NCBI RefSeq assembly: GCF_004771275.1
Contig: NZ_RQEV01000009.1
Span: 1 to 64,000 of the forward strand
Direction: 5' to 3'
From: Leptospira fluminis
Lineage (GTDB): Bacteria; Spirochaetota; Leptospiria; Leptospirales; Leptospiraceae
DNA: 64,000 nt
Shown here: piece by piece, positions 1 to 8,632 of the stretch
Position numbering within the stretch: position 1 is the first letter of the stretch
Layout of the letters: each line of letters starts with the position of its first letter
The notes under the pieces: generated by a model
What the model was told of the DNA's origin: nothing
Databases searched by the model: none
The model's input: only the letters and a program-made list of their open reading frames with translations
Translations under genes and position numbers: made by a program

Positions 1-464
1 GTATCCACATTAATTACGTCACCACACACGTCAAACTATTTTTGTATATTTTATCCAAACATCTAAAACAATTTTCTTTTCTCTTTTTGTGTAGATCCGC
101 TCTCTATGGGAAGAAAGAGCAGGATTTTCTTCTTTTGGCGGTTTATTATGTCGCATTTGGGCTTGAGAGAAGGGCTCTCTTGCTTTAAAGATTCGAGCGG
201 AAAGCGAATCTTATTTCGTGTTTCTTTTTTTTGGATGTATCCGCAATCGTGTTTTCGGTTTTTCTGAAAATTATTTTACAAAAATTGAATATACTATTTC
301 CGATTTCCCGAGGAGTGGATGCGAAAAAGAAAAGACGAAGCGAGAAAGGGTCTATTTTTCCCGAAGACGGGGCTCCGTAATTTAATGCGTAAATCTAGTG
401 ACAAACGGGTAATGTATCTATACCTTTATTTTCTTGGAATCGTTTGATTTTTCGGAGGAAAGAC
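1..464. other. Non-coding leader region upstream of the carbonic anhydrase-like gene
   Basis: No credible gene is visible here. The stretch is AT-rich with many T runs. A perfect 8-bp inverted repeat (arms 188-195 and 205-212) is followed within about 15 bases by a run of eight T, which may be the terminator of a plus-strand gene lying before the window. A sigma70-like promoter is possible around 398-426 (GTGACA, then TACCTT after 17 bases), but it is weak. Confidence 0.5.
188..240 (+). terminator. Possible rho-independent terminator of a gene before the window
   Basis: The arms AAGATTCG (188-195) and CGAATCTT (205-212) are perfectly complementary around a 9-base loop and are followed by a T-rich stretch ending in eight consecutive T at about 225-232. 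The stem is only 8 bp and the T run does not directly abut it, so this is a moderate call. Its gene would be outside the window. Confidence 0.35.
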
Positions 465-1901
465 TTGGATCTAGCGCACCGATACATAGAAGGATACCTC
501 GCGGAAAACGTGCTTCAATCCGAGACGATCCGTAGAATGAGGCATGTGATCAAGGAATTCAGTCTAAGGGCTCCCAAAGTCTTGGTAACCAAATGCATAG
601 ACGGTCGGGTTCATGGTAGTAAGCTAAAAGGATATCCTGTCACAACGATCCGCTTCGGTAGAACGGACGGAAACATAGTATCCACCAACATGAACAATTT
701 CTGGTTCTGGAATCGCATCGATAGAGTGGTCAACGACGCCGTCTGCAACACTCCGGGAATGCCGGCTCTTTTTATCGCTTATATGCACCATTCCGATATT
801 CCGGGACTGGGTTGCGCGGCCCATCATGGAGACGAGGACGCCGCATTAGGCGCGATCAGCGAACAAACAAAAGCGGTCCGAAAGGTATTTTCCAAAGATA
901 AACTCTACGTAATCGAGGGAAAAACGAATACGGACGTGATGTCCGAATCTCTCATTTTCGAAGACGGCAATAGGATCGATACACGTGAGCTCGTTTCGGA
1001 ATTCGGGTTGAAGATCCCTTCGGAAGTATTTCATTCTTTTTTTCTAAAATACCCCGTAAAAGATCCGGCGATCTCCCGCAATGTGAACTTTCGAACTCCG
1101 GCGGAACTTTTTTCCGGTAATGTCGCATCCTTTTTCGACGAATATTCCACTTCCCTTTCCATGAAGTCCTTCCTGATTCGGGAGATATCCGCGATCGTTT
1201 CTTCCGAGGAGTTTCATTCCCAAAAATTGATACAGCCGGAAATATTAAATGCACTCCTTCATAAATTTTCTAAAGTAAAGGACCTTCCCCGTACCTTACT
1301 CGCCCCCCTACTCTACCAGGCTCTTTGGAATTTGTCCTATTCTTGCTACCAAAAGAATAAGATATCCGCGTTAGAGGAAGCGGATAGGTGGAAATACCTC
1401 GATCATGCCGAGGAAATCATTTGTTACGGAGAAGGATTCGAACTTTTGCAAAGGAACAAAGCCGTACTGGTAAAAACAGGCCGAGGAGAGGATACGAACG
1501 CGATCGTCGTGGCCAAAAACGTTTTGGAAAAAAACAGAAAGAAAGATCCGAAGCCGTATCCCGTGATCGTGCATCTGAACGTGGAGAATTCCGGGCAACT
1601 CCGGATTTGGGAGGATTTCAACGAAAACATCGCATCTAGAATGAATACGATGCTCCGAAACGTACAGGAGGTATTCACGAACGAAGAAATCGTCATTCTA
1701 ACCACCTATTCCTATAGGGACCAAAAGAGGTTCTATCCGGTCCGGACAAACGAATCGGACCATAGAATTTCTTATCCGGTAAGTATCATCGAAGGGTTGA
1801 ATAGCGAGGATCGCTTTTCTTCCACCGGTTTGAGAACTAGGGAAGCGTTATACTCGGCCGGAAAGATCGATATCTCGGCTAAACTCTCGGAGAGTACATA
1901 A
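465..1901 (+). CDS. CsoSCA-like (carboxysomal-type beta) carbonic anhydrase homologue
   Basis: The protein (478 residues) probably binds zinc and interconverts CO2 and bicarbonate. Visible zinc-site candidates are Cys44 in a C-x-D-x-R motif (Asp46, Arg48), His108 or His109, and Cys117 in a GCAAHHGDEDAA segment, followed at about 150-160 by a GKTNTD stretch. From memory this pattern (C, distant H, then GCAAH and TDTD-like segments) resembles the carboxysome shell carbonic anhydrase family, yet no carboxysome genes are present. The C-terminal 250 residues are unassigned. The TTG at 465 is chosen because GGAGGAA lies 4 bases before it; an earlier TTG at 444 lacks a ribosome site. The protein has no signal peptide, so it is probably cytoplasmic. 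It converges on the Ehr-like operon with an 81-base gap. The function is inferred from motifs only. Confidence 0.6.
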   Translation: MDLAHRYIEGYLAENVLQSETIRRMRHVIKEFSLRAPKVLVTKCIDGRVHGSKLKGYPVTTIRFGRTDGNIVSTNMNNFWFWNRIDRVVNDAVCNTPGMPALFIAYMHHSDIPGLGCAAHHGDEDAALGAISEQTKAVRKVFSKDKLYVIEGKTNTDVMSESLIFEDGNRIDTRELVSEFGLKIPSEVFHSFFLKYPVKDPAISRNVNFRTPAELFSGNVASFFDEYSTSLSMKSFLIREISAIVSSEEFHSQKLIQPEILNALLHKFSKVKDLPRTLLAPLLYQALWNLSYSCYQKNKISALEEADRWKYLDHAEEIICYGEGFELLQRNKAVLVKTGRGEDTNAIVVAKNVLEKNRKKDPKPYPVIVHLNVENSGQLRIWEDFNENIASRMNTMLRNVQEVFTNEEIVILTTYSYRDQKRFYPVRTNESDHRISYPVSIIEGLNSEDRFSSTGLRTREALYSAGKIDISAKLSEST

Positions 1902-1982
1902 AAAAGCTTTCCGACCCGAGGCGAAAAGCTTTCGAACGGTGAAATTTTGAGAACGAAAGAAAGTTTTACGAATTCGTTCGGC

Positions 1983-2801
1983 TCAATGTTTCTTTCTTCC
2001 TTCCACGAATTTGGAAAGTTCTTCTCGAAAAGAATACTTTCTACTACCCATCAGATATCGGAAGGCGCTGATCATCACGTCCGGTCTTGGAGGATCTCCC
2101 CCGATAAATAGATCCGGCTCTTTGGGTAATTTTCCCAATTCGAATAGTCCTCCGGAAACTGCCTCCGTCCCGCAAGCGATGAGGGCCTTTGTTTCGGGCA
2201 TCGTATCCCAAGCGATTTGCAAAGGAACTTCCATATTCGAACCGACAGGACCCGCATAGACCAAAGCATCCGCATGCTTGGGAGAAGCAACAACCCGTAC
2301 CATACTAGCCTCACTATCGAACACCGCATTGAAGCTCGCGTTGATTTCCGCTTCGGTGGAGTTATTTCCACTAGCTGCGACTTCCCTATATTGGAATCCG
2401 GTGTTCCGGGTGATTTTGCGGAAAGCGTTTACGTTTTCCGAAACGTTTTCGGAATATTCCGTCGGAATTCCGTCCACATAGGAGACAACAAGAGCCTTTC
2501 TATCTACGGAATACGCATGGATAAAACCGGAGTTTTCGATCTTATCGTCTCCGCAGGCTTCGGCACAAAGACCGCATTGAAGACAGGCTCCGTAATCGAA
2601 TACGATCTCCTTAGCGGATACGATCTCTATCCCTTTGGTCGGACAGACTTTTTCGCAGGCTTTACATTCTAGACAGGACGTCCCTTTTTTGAAATTCGGG
2701 ACGGGAATTCCTCTCGCGTTAGGATTCGTGGGCTGGACCTTTTTAAAGTCCATATTCTTAGCCGGCCTGAAAATATTGAGTACTTCGTAAAAGAATTTCA
2801 T
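1983..2801 (-). CDS. Fused ferredoxin / NuoB-like small subunit of an Ehr-type membrane complex
   Basis: The 272-residue protein has an N-terminal two-cluster ferredoxin domain, with C43-x2-C46-x2-C49-x3-C53 and C73-x2-C76-x2-C79-x3-C83, so two [4Fe-4S] clusters are expected. Residues 130-250 resemble the NuoB/HycG small subunit (SPKHAD, GPVGSNM, PPRPD). All four ligands of the proximal N2-type cluster appear lost: the usual SCNGCDIE-like segment reads SGNNSTEAE (144-152), the G-x-CA-x-GG segment reads GTEAVSGG (211-218), and GCPPRP reads GGDPPRP (Asp236). It is the last gene of the operon and its ATG overlaps the large-subunit stop by 4 bases. Electron transfer to a normal active site seems impossible; a structural or regulatory role for the domain is inferred. 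Confidence 0.75.
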   Translation of the reverse strand: MKFFYEVLNIFRPAKNMDFKKVQPTNPNARGIPVPNFKKGTSCLECKACEKVCPTKGIEIVSAKEIVFDYGACLQCGLCAEACGDDKIENSGFIHAYSVDRKALVVSYVDGIPTEYSENVSENVNAFRKITRNTGFQYREVAASGNNSTEAEINASFNAVFDSEASMVRVVASPKHADALVYAGPVGSNMEVPLQIAWDTMPETKALIACGTEAVSGGLFELGKLPKEPDLFIGGDPPRPDVMISAFRYLMGSRKYSFREELSKFVEGRKKH

Positions 2802-4219
2802 AGATCCACACCTACGTAGCTGAGATTGAAAGATTTATTGTTCAAAGGGAAGTCTCCGATGTTCTCACCTCGGACGGCCAGTTCGAGTGCATGCCAATTC
2901 ATTACGGATGGATCCCTAACATAGGCTTCCAGTATGGAGCCTGCGGAGTCCAGTTGGACCGCGATCAAAACCGGTCCTCTCCATCCTTCCGCAGATCCGA
3001 AATAAACTCCCGGTTTCGGCTTGGAAGCTTTCGCTTTCGCAAAAGCCTCGGCTGCTTTAGGGAATTCGATCAGCATAGGAATAGCGGAAGCCAACCATTC
3101 TCCGCTGTGTTTCAGTTCTTGGTATCTGAGATAAAATCTGGACCAAGCATCTCCTCTCATTTGACCGGAATGATGCATATCGATGTTCAGAGGTTCGGGA
3201 GTCATTTTATAGGAAGGATCGTGTTTTCTCAAATCGCGGGACAAGCCGGTACATTTTTCCACCATGCCCACAAAACCTAAATTTTTGACCTGCTTTTGCA
3301 GTACGGTCCCGCAGACTTGTAGTCTTTCCCGATTCGTCGATTTTTCCGCGGATCTTTCGAAATGCGAAGCCACATCTTTGGTTACGCTCGAAATTCTTCC
3401 CGCCAAATCGGATAAAAACTCTGCGCTGATTTGTTTTTTCAGCCGGACTTTTCCCGGAGATAAAGCGCCTCTTCCGAAGCGGTTTCCGGTCAATGCTTCC
3501 ATGACGCCTAACGGAATACCCCTTTGCATGGAGCAAACCCCTTGTAAAGGATAGTATCCTACGTCTCCCGCGATGGCTCCCATGTCTCCTATATGGATCG
3601 CGATTCTTTCGATCTCGAGGAGAACGGCACGGGCAAAATCGATCTCTTGAGGGACCGAGATCGCATGAGCGCCTTCGAAGGCTTTGCTGAACGCGATGCC
3701 ATAAGCGATCGTCGAATCTCCCGAAATCGCCTCTCCATACGGTGCGATGGAATCCTTATCCAGGCCCTTCATCAATTCGGTTAGGCCTCTTTTTTGGAAT
3801 CCCAAACGAATATCCAAATTTTGGATTTCTTCCCCTTTTACGATAAATCGGAAGTGTCCGGGTTCTATCACTCCGGCGTGGATCGGACCGACCGCGTGGC
3901 TGTAAAAGGAATTCGGAACCGGTACGTTGATTCCTCTGTACACCAAGTCCTTGATTCCCGACTTGGTTACGAATCTTTCCAGCAAATGCTTTCTGTCTTG
4001 GGAAAGATATTTTTCGAAGTCGATGGAAGAATAATCTTCGGGTCCTTGGTTGTTACCGAGGCTATGTCGAAGGATCCAGATCGGGTTCGTATGATCTTCG
4101 ATCAGGGATTTTTCGCTGGCCTTGGATAGAGTTTCCTGCTCGATTCCGTCGTTCGTAAGCCAATAACGATGCGTATGTTTGGTTTCTTTGTTATGAAAAA
4201 TTCCGGTAACAGTTCTCAT
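2798..4219 (-). CDS. HycE/NuoD-like large subunit without nickel-iron ligands (Ehr-type)
   Basis: This 473-residue protein belongs to the complex I 49-kDa / group 4 hydrogenase large-subunit family: GPIHAG at 111-116, PGHFRF, QKRGLTE (142-148) and the GNRFGRG-x4-G segment are all recognisable. In hydrogenases two C-x2-C motifs hold the NiFe site. Here the N-terminal one is replaced by GEAISGDS (162-169) and the C-terminal DPC-x2-C by DPSVMNW (436-442), so no metal site can form. That is the definition of Ehr (energy-converting hydrogenase related) complexes. The start at 4219 is chosen because it gives an ATGA overlap with the preceding antiporter gene. It should sit on the cytoplasmic face of the membrane arm; the substrate is unknown. 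Confidence 0.8.
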   Translation of the reverse strand: MRTVTGIFHNKETKHTHRYWLTNDGIEQETLSKASEKSLIEDHTNPIWILRHSLGNNQGPEDYSSIDFEKYLSQDRKHLLERFVTKSGIKDLVYRGINVPVPNSFYSHAVGPIHAGVIEPGHFRFIVKGEEIQNLDIRLGFQKRGLTELMKGLDKDSIAPYGEAISGDSTIAYGIAFSKAFEGAHAISVPQEIDFARAVLLEIERIAIHIGDMGAIAGDVGYYPLQGVCSMQRGIPLGVMEALTGNRFGRGALSPGKVRLKKQISAEFLSDLAGRISSVTKDVASHFERSAEKSTNRERLQVCGTVLQKQVKNLGFVGMVEKCTGLSRDLRKHDPSYKMTPEPLNIDMHHSGQMRGDAWSRFYLRYQELKHSGEWLASAIPMLIEFPKAAEAFAKAKASKPKPGVYFGSAEGWRGPVLIAVQLDSAGSILEAYVRDPSVMNWHALELAVRGENIGDFPLNNKSFNLSYVGVDL

Positions 4220-5424
4220 AAAATCCCCTGGACTAATAGGAAGAAGCCCCAACACCCGGTTCCGAGCAGAAGGAGAAGGAGGAAGAATCCGTTGGTCATC
4301 CGGATTCGTAAGATCGTCGAATTTTCTTTTTGGAAAGTCCGACCTTTCAAATTCAATAAAGGGGCGATTTTATACAGCATCACCCCGAAAAATACCAATC
4401 CGAGGATCGGAACCAGAATCACTAATCCTTTGCCTCCGATTTGACCCGCCTTAATGAGCACGATGTCGTTTACGAATACGGGAGATCCCGGCATGACGAA
4501 AGCGAGAAACAGCGAAAGAATAAACAGGGACAAAGCTGGTTTATTGATCGCGTCGGATTGGAGTATCTTACCCAATTCTCTCTTGCCGGCGTCCATGCGG
4601 ACGATTCCCATGCTGATGAACAGAAGGGACTTCACGACCAGATTGGAAGCCATTACGAAATAGAATATGTTGTCGCTCAAATCCATCCAAAGGATCACCG
4701 CTAAGGCACCCGTATGAAAGAGAGCCACTTTCGCAGATATCCTGCGGATATCATCCCGATCGTACACCGCGAAGATGCTAATCAGTATAGTGATAATTCC
4801 AAGCACTAATAGGCCGTCCGCTCCGCTGAACGTATGCGGGAAAAGTTGATGGTCCAGATGAACAAAGGGCCTCAATGCGAAACAAACCGAAACCGGAATG
4901 AAGGCGGAAAGCAAAGAGGAAACCTGAGTAGGACTCTCCCCATACGTGTCCTCGATCCAGACGTGATTCGGAAACAGACCCAACTTGGCCGAATAACCGA
5001 AGATAGCCAGCCAGAGTCCGACTTCCACCCAGATGATCTCGGGATGTTCCGAGATGTTTGCCACCAACACTTCCACAGGTTGGTTGATGACATGGAAGGC
5101 CGCGAGAATTAGAATGATCCCTAAAAACGCGATACCGAGGCCGAAAGAGTTGATCAAAAGGAATTTCCAAGCGATCGGATAGGACTTAGGCGTCCTACTG
5201 GAGGAAATCAGAAGAGAACCGACGAAAGTGGTACCTTCGATCAGGACCCACTGTAGGGTCGCATCTTTTTCGTTCCAGGCGACGAAGTTCAATCCGGCGC
5301 AGAGAACAAGGAGCACCGACCAAAAAGGTAAGTTCGTTTGATTCCGGGTAGGAGCAAGAACGTAGGTCAAAAAGACCAGTACAAAAACGGCGAACCCGAT
5401 TCCGTATAGAATTTCCAAACTCAT
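4216..5424 (-). CDS. HyfF/NuoN-like proton-channel subunit of the Ehr-type complex
   Basis: A polytopic membrane protein (402 residues) of the complex I antiporter-like family. Typical elements are an early membrane glutamate (LIEGTTF, about residue 68), FGYSAKLGLFPNHVWIEDTY with lysine and histidine in the half-channel region (about 145-165), and a later membrane lysine (NLVVKSLLF). It is shorter than NuoL/M/N (about 480-500), as is usual for HyfF-like or Mbh-type subunits. It probably conducts protons or sodium. It overlaps its neighbours by 4 bases on both sides, which argues for translational coupling and fixed stoichiometry. The assignment to HyfF rather than NuoN rests on gene order. 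Confidence 0.75.
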   Translation of the reverse strand: MSLEILYGIGFAVFVLVFLTYVLAPTRNQTNLPFWSVLLVLCAGLNFVAWNEKDATLQWVLIEGTTFVGSLLISSSRTPKSYPIAWKFLLINSFGLGIAFLGIILILAAFHVINQPVEVLVANISEHPEIIWVEVGLWLAIFGYSAKLGLFPNHVWIEDTYGESPTQVSSLLSAFIPVSVCFALRPFVHLDHQLFPHTFSGADGLLVLGIITILISIFAVYDRDDIRRISAKVALFHTGALAVILWMDLSDNIFYFVMASNLVVKSLLFISMGIVRMDAGKRELGKILQSDAINKPALSLFILSLFLAFVMPGSPVFVNDIVLIKAGQIGGKGLVILVPILGLVFFGVMLYKIAPLLNLKGRTFQKENSTILRIRMTNGFFLLLLLLGTGCWGFFLLVQGIL

Positions 5425-6032
5425 GCCGAAGTTTCCTCCTTTCCTTTTTCACTATTGATCCGTAAAGCGGCGCCGGCGCCGATGATTAGGACCGCGTCGA
5501 TGAAGGAACCGAATTCGCTTCCCAGAGGAACTCCCGATTTAAGGAGCAACGTAAGAAGGAAGATCCCGTTTTCGAAGATACTGAAGCAGGCGACGATTCC
5601 GAACCAATTTCTCCGAACCACGAAACCGACGAGCCCGACATAGATGAGTAGAAGCACGAAGTGAAATCCGTACGGATGGTCGTTTCCGAAGAAGGAGTGG
5701 ATCACCCCTATAAACGTATAACTGACGACCGCGCCGATAAAAAGAAGTATCAACGTCGGAAAGTAACCTACTTTCGGATAAGTGGATTCGGCGGAATTCG
5801 TTCTTCTCGCCGTCCAATACAGAATGGCAGGAGTGAGCAGCCCTTTAAAGATAACCACCATCAACGCCAGAAAAACGGAATGAAACGTATCTCCTTTTTC
5901 CTCCTGATAAAGTGGGATCAATAGGAGAAATCCCTGGATACCGATCAATATGACTAACCGTTTCAGACGGTTTTCTAAAAGAGCGACTACTCCCGTTAAG
6001 AGAATGATAAGGTAGCTGAAATCTGTTGCCAT
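5421..6032 (-). CDS. HyfE-like membrane subunit of the Ehr-type complex
   Basis: The 203-residue protein is almost entirely hydrophobic, with six to seven predicted membrane spans. The N-terminal part (GVVALLENRLKRLVILIG) and the segment FSIFENGIFLLTLLLKSG, with a buried glutamate, match the HyfE family, which contains a NuoK-like module. It occurs in the position expected between the HycD-like and HyfF-like genes. It begins 4 bases after the HycD-like gene and its stop overlaps the HyfF-like start by 4 bases. Its expected role is part of the ion-translocating membrane arm. Confidence 0.75.
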   Translation of the reverse strand: MATDFSYLIILLTGVVALLENRLKRLVILIGIQGFLLLIPLYQEEKGDTFHSVFLALMVVIFKGLLTPAILYWTARRTNSAESTYPKVGYFPTLILLFIGAVVSYTFIGVIHSFFGNDHPYGFHFVLLLIYVGLVGFVVRRNWFGIVACFSIFENGIFLLTLLLKSGVPLGSEFGSFIDAVLIIGAGAALRINSEKGKEETSA

Positions 6033-6036
6033 TATT

Positions 6037-6924
6037 TTATCCTAGCTTGAGTAAAATGCCCAAGATCAGCATGAAGATAAAGTTCAACCCGAGCAATTCG
6101 GGGATCCAAACCCACTTTCTTCTTGTGCTGTTCGCTTCCCAATAACCGATCAATGCGGACAAGAAAAGCGCTCCCCCGGTTACGGAAAGCTCCCTCGCGA
6201 TCGGATTCGTGATCAGATTCAGGAAGATTTCCACGTGTTCCAGGCCCAACTTAGTGATTAACAGAACCAAGGAAGCCGTTTTTAACTGATGAGCCAGCTC
6301 GAAAAAGGCCCTTGTTCTTCCCGAAGCTTCTAAAAGCATCGCTTCGTGAACCATGGTCAGTTCCAAGTGGGTTCTCGGATCGTCGAACGGCGGTTTTGCG
6401 AGATCCGAGAGGACGATTAATAAGGCCCCCATCAAAAACAGAAAGCCGAAGGCCAGATTCGGAACGCTCGCTTGGAATACCAGATTCGATTCGAAGACGA
6501 CCAGGACCAAAATCAGAATCGGTTCCGCCAGAACGTACAAAAGCGTTTCTCTCGCGGCTCCCATTCCTCCGAAAGAGGTTCCGTTTTCTACCGCATAGGC
6601 GACGGTCGCGAATCGGATCATCCCGATCAAAAACGGGACCAGAAGGAGAGACGCCCATTCGAACGAAACCAAAGACCAGAGAGTCACTCCGAACGTGAAT
6701 ACGAAGATCGCCGAACTTTCCGTAAAGAATCCGGAAAAAGGTCCGTCGATCGGATATTTCCGAATCATCCGAATCGTATCGTAAAAGATCTGTAAAACGG
6801 GTGCTCCCCTTCTGCCCTGTCCGTAGGAGCGGATTTTTTGGATGATACCTCCGCATAAAAACGGAAGAGTAATGAAGGAAATGACGCGGATCAGTGCATC
6901 CACTGGGAAAGAATTTGCTTCCAT
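6037..6924 (-). CDS. HycD/HyfC (NuoH-like) membrane subunit of the Ehr-type complex
   Basis: A 295-residue protein of the NuoH/HycD family, which anchors the peripheral large and small subunits to the membrane and forms the connection to the ion channels. Visible signatures are the loop GGIIQKIRSYGQGRRGAP (25-42), DGPFSG and the conserved acidic loop KPPFDDPRTHLELTMVHEAML (about 176-196), where carboxylates line the E-channel. About eight membrane spans are expected. Its start lies 34 bases inside the preceding antiporter gene. Nothing appears degenerate in this subunit, in contrast to the peripheral ones. Confidence 0.85.
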   Translation of the reverse strand: MEANSFPVDALIRVISFITLPFLCGGIIQKIRSYGQGRRGAPVLQIFYDTIRMIRKYPIDGPFSGFFTESSAIFVFTFGVTLWSLVSFEWASLLLVPFLIGMIRFATVAYAVENGTSFGGMGAARETLLYVLAEPILILVLVVFESNLVFQASVPNLAFGFLFLMGALLIVLSDLAKPPFDDPRTHLELTMVHEAMLLEASGRTRAFFELAHQLKTASLVLLITKLGLEHVEIFLNLITNPIARELSVTGGALFLSALIGYWEANSTRRKWVWIPELLGLNFIFMLILGILLKLG

Positions 6925-8615
6925 ATACCTCCTTCGGCCAATCGGATCGCGATGATGACGGTCAGTATGGCCAATACGGTTAACGATGAATAAGTCAGAT
7001 TGATCGAAATGGATTCGTCGTCGGCGCCGACAATTTTCGCCTTTGCCGCGCTGATCGATTTGATCAGAATGCGCGTAAAACTCTGGTCGAATAGGGAAGT
7101 TCCGTTCTTATCCACGAAGTATCTCCCCAAGGGGGATAGCAACGGATCCGAGATCGCAGAAGGACCGATGGCGACTTCGGCTCCGCCGAATTGGCCGCCG
7201 CAATCCCAAAGTTTTCTCTGCCTGATTCTATGCCGAAGTCCCAAAACTCCGACCGATAAAAGTAGGACAAATCCTACAAGATTCAATATTCCGAGTCCGT
7301 GGAACCACTCCGTTTCCAGCCAGTCGACTTTAACGGGAGCATAATGATTTACGAACACGAAAAAGATCGCGGGAGCCAGGAAAATGAAGGCTCCTACAAA
7401 ACCGAGGGAGATGGAAACGGGAAGATTTCTTCCATGGTCTTCGAAGATTTTTCGGGGTCTGGAAAGTGTGAGACCCAAGAATAGTCTTAAGTGGGATGCC
7501 GCGCCTAGTGCCAATCCTGTGCAGACTAGAATCAATAGAGGTAGAACCAACAGAGGACTTGTACCCGGCACGGCGACTACCGCCGAAAGCAATTTGATGA
7601 ACGTCGCTTCGGAAAGAAATCCGGTGGTTCCGGGGATCGCAAGGAAACTGAGAGTTCCCAAGCTCGCCAAAAATGTGGGGATCCCGCTACTTCTTCCCAC
7701 TCCCGTACTCTCGTCTACAGCCGAAGAACCGGATAGTTTGGAGAGATAGCCGAAGTAAAGGAATTGAAAAGTTTTGCTGATACTGTGATGGACGAGAGAA
7801 ATCAAAAAGAGAACCGTAAAGGCTTTGCTCAGAAGCCTGAGTCCTTCCACTTCGCTGGATTGCCAATAACCCGCAAGCAATAGGCTCAACCAGAGAAGGT
7901 TCATGTTTTCCACCGTGCTGTATGCGATGGATTTTTTGATCTCCTTGCTGAAAAGTGCGGTCATTCCGGCCCAGAGAACTCCGATCCCGGCGATCGGAAT
8001 CAGAACGGTGGCATAGAACGTTCCCGATAAAAGAGGCAACGCGAATTTCGAGAAAAGCACTAAAGGCAGATTGACCAATAGGCCCGAATAAGCCGCCGAT
8101 GCGTGTGCAGGAGCTCCCGCGTGCGCTTCCGGTAGCCAAAAATGCACCCCGAAAAAGGCGGATTTAATCAAAAGGCCGATGATTAGGAAAAACAAACCGA
8201 TGGCAGGGTCGGAGGCAAAAATCCAAAAAGTGAAGCAAAAAGCCCCCACCCCGCCTGCCGAAACCAGAGCAACGAAACTGCGAACCGAAGAGTCCGTCCA
8301 TTTTCCTCCCAAATACAGGAGGAAGGCGGTAATCGTGGAAAGTTCCCAAAACAGGATAAGCCAAAGGCTTTTTCCTACAAGATAGCACAATCCTGTGCTC
8401 AAAAAAAAGAGAGAATATCCCAGTAATACCAGGGGTTTTCTCTCTTTTTCGTATCCTGCAACGTAAAGGGAAATGAATGCTCCCAGGAATGCCTGGAGGG
8501 ATAAACCGATAAAAATCGAGCTATCCGCTCCGAGGAAGTCCACTCCTAATACCCTTCCGATTAGGAAGGGGATTAGTAAGGAAGCCGCGACTGCAAGGTA
8601 AGCAAGTATCGTCAT
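6891..8615 (-). CDS. HyfB/NuoL-like proton-channel subunit of the Ehr-type complex
   Basis: A 574-residue antiporter-like protein with about 14 membrane spans. The key spans are visible: FWELSTITAFLLYL with the conserved glutamate (about residue 90), and the broken helix segment KSAFFGVHFWLPEAHAGAPAHASA (about 147-170). The lysine usually found just after this segment (VKxG) reads VNLP here. It is the first gene of the six-gene block, with GGGAG placed 6 bases before the ATG. It follows the porin gene with only an 17-base gap, so the block is probably co-transcribed with the porin. DabB of the DAB carbon-uptake complexes belongs to the same broad family, but no DabA partner is present here. 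Confidence 0.8.
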   Translation of the reverse strand: MTILAYLAVAASLLIPFLIGRVLGVDFLGADSSIFIGLSLQAFLGAFISLYVAGYEKERKPLVLLGYSLFFLSTGLCYLVGKSLWLILFWELSTITAFLLYLGGKWTDSSVRSFVALVSAGGVGAFCFTFWIFASDPAIGLFFLIIGLLIKSAFFGVHFWLPEAHAGAPAHASAAYSGLLVNLPLVLFSKFALPLLSGTFYATVLIPIAGIGVLWAGMTALFSKEIKKSIAYSTVENMNLLWLSLLLAGYWQSSEVEGLRLLSKAFTVLFLISLVHHSISKTFQFLYFGYLSKLSGSSAVDESTGVGRSSGIPTFLASLGTLSFLAIPGTTGFLSEATFIKLLSAVVAVPGTSPLLVLPLLILVCTGLALGAASHLRLFLGLTLSRPRKIFEDHGRNLPVSISLGFVGAFIFLAPAIFFVFVNHYAPVKVDWLETEWFHGLGILNLVGFVLLLSVGVLGLRHRIRQRKLWDCGGQFGGAEVAIGPSAISDPLLSPLGRYFVDKNGTSLFDQSFTRILIKSISAAKAKIVGADDESISINLTYSSLTVLAILTVIIAIRLAEGGIWKQILSQWMH

Positions 8616-8632
8616 AATACTCCCGTTCGATT

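Noticed and set aside
1983..8615. Annotation as hydrogenase-4 or formate hydrogenlyase
   Set aside because: Both C-x2-C motifs for nickel-iron are missing in the large subunit and the proximal cluster ligands are missing in the small subunit, so hydrogen chemistry is not supported.
6891..8615. DabB of a DAB carbon-uptake pair
   Set aside because: A DabA (DUF2309) partner is absent, and the gene is part of a six-gene Ehr/Hyf-type block.
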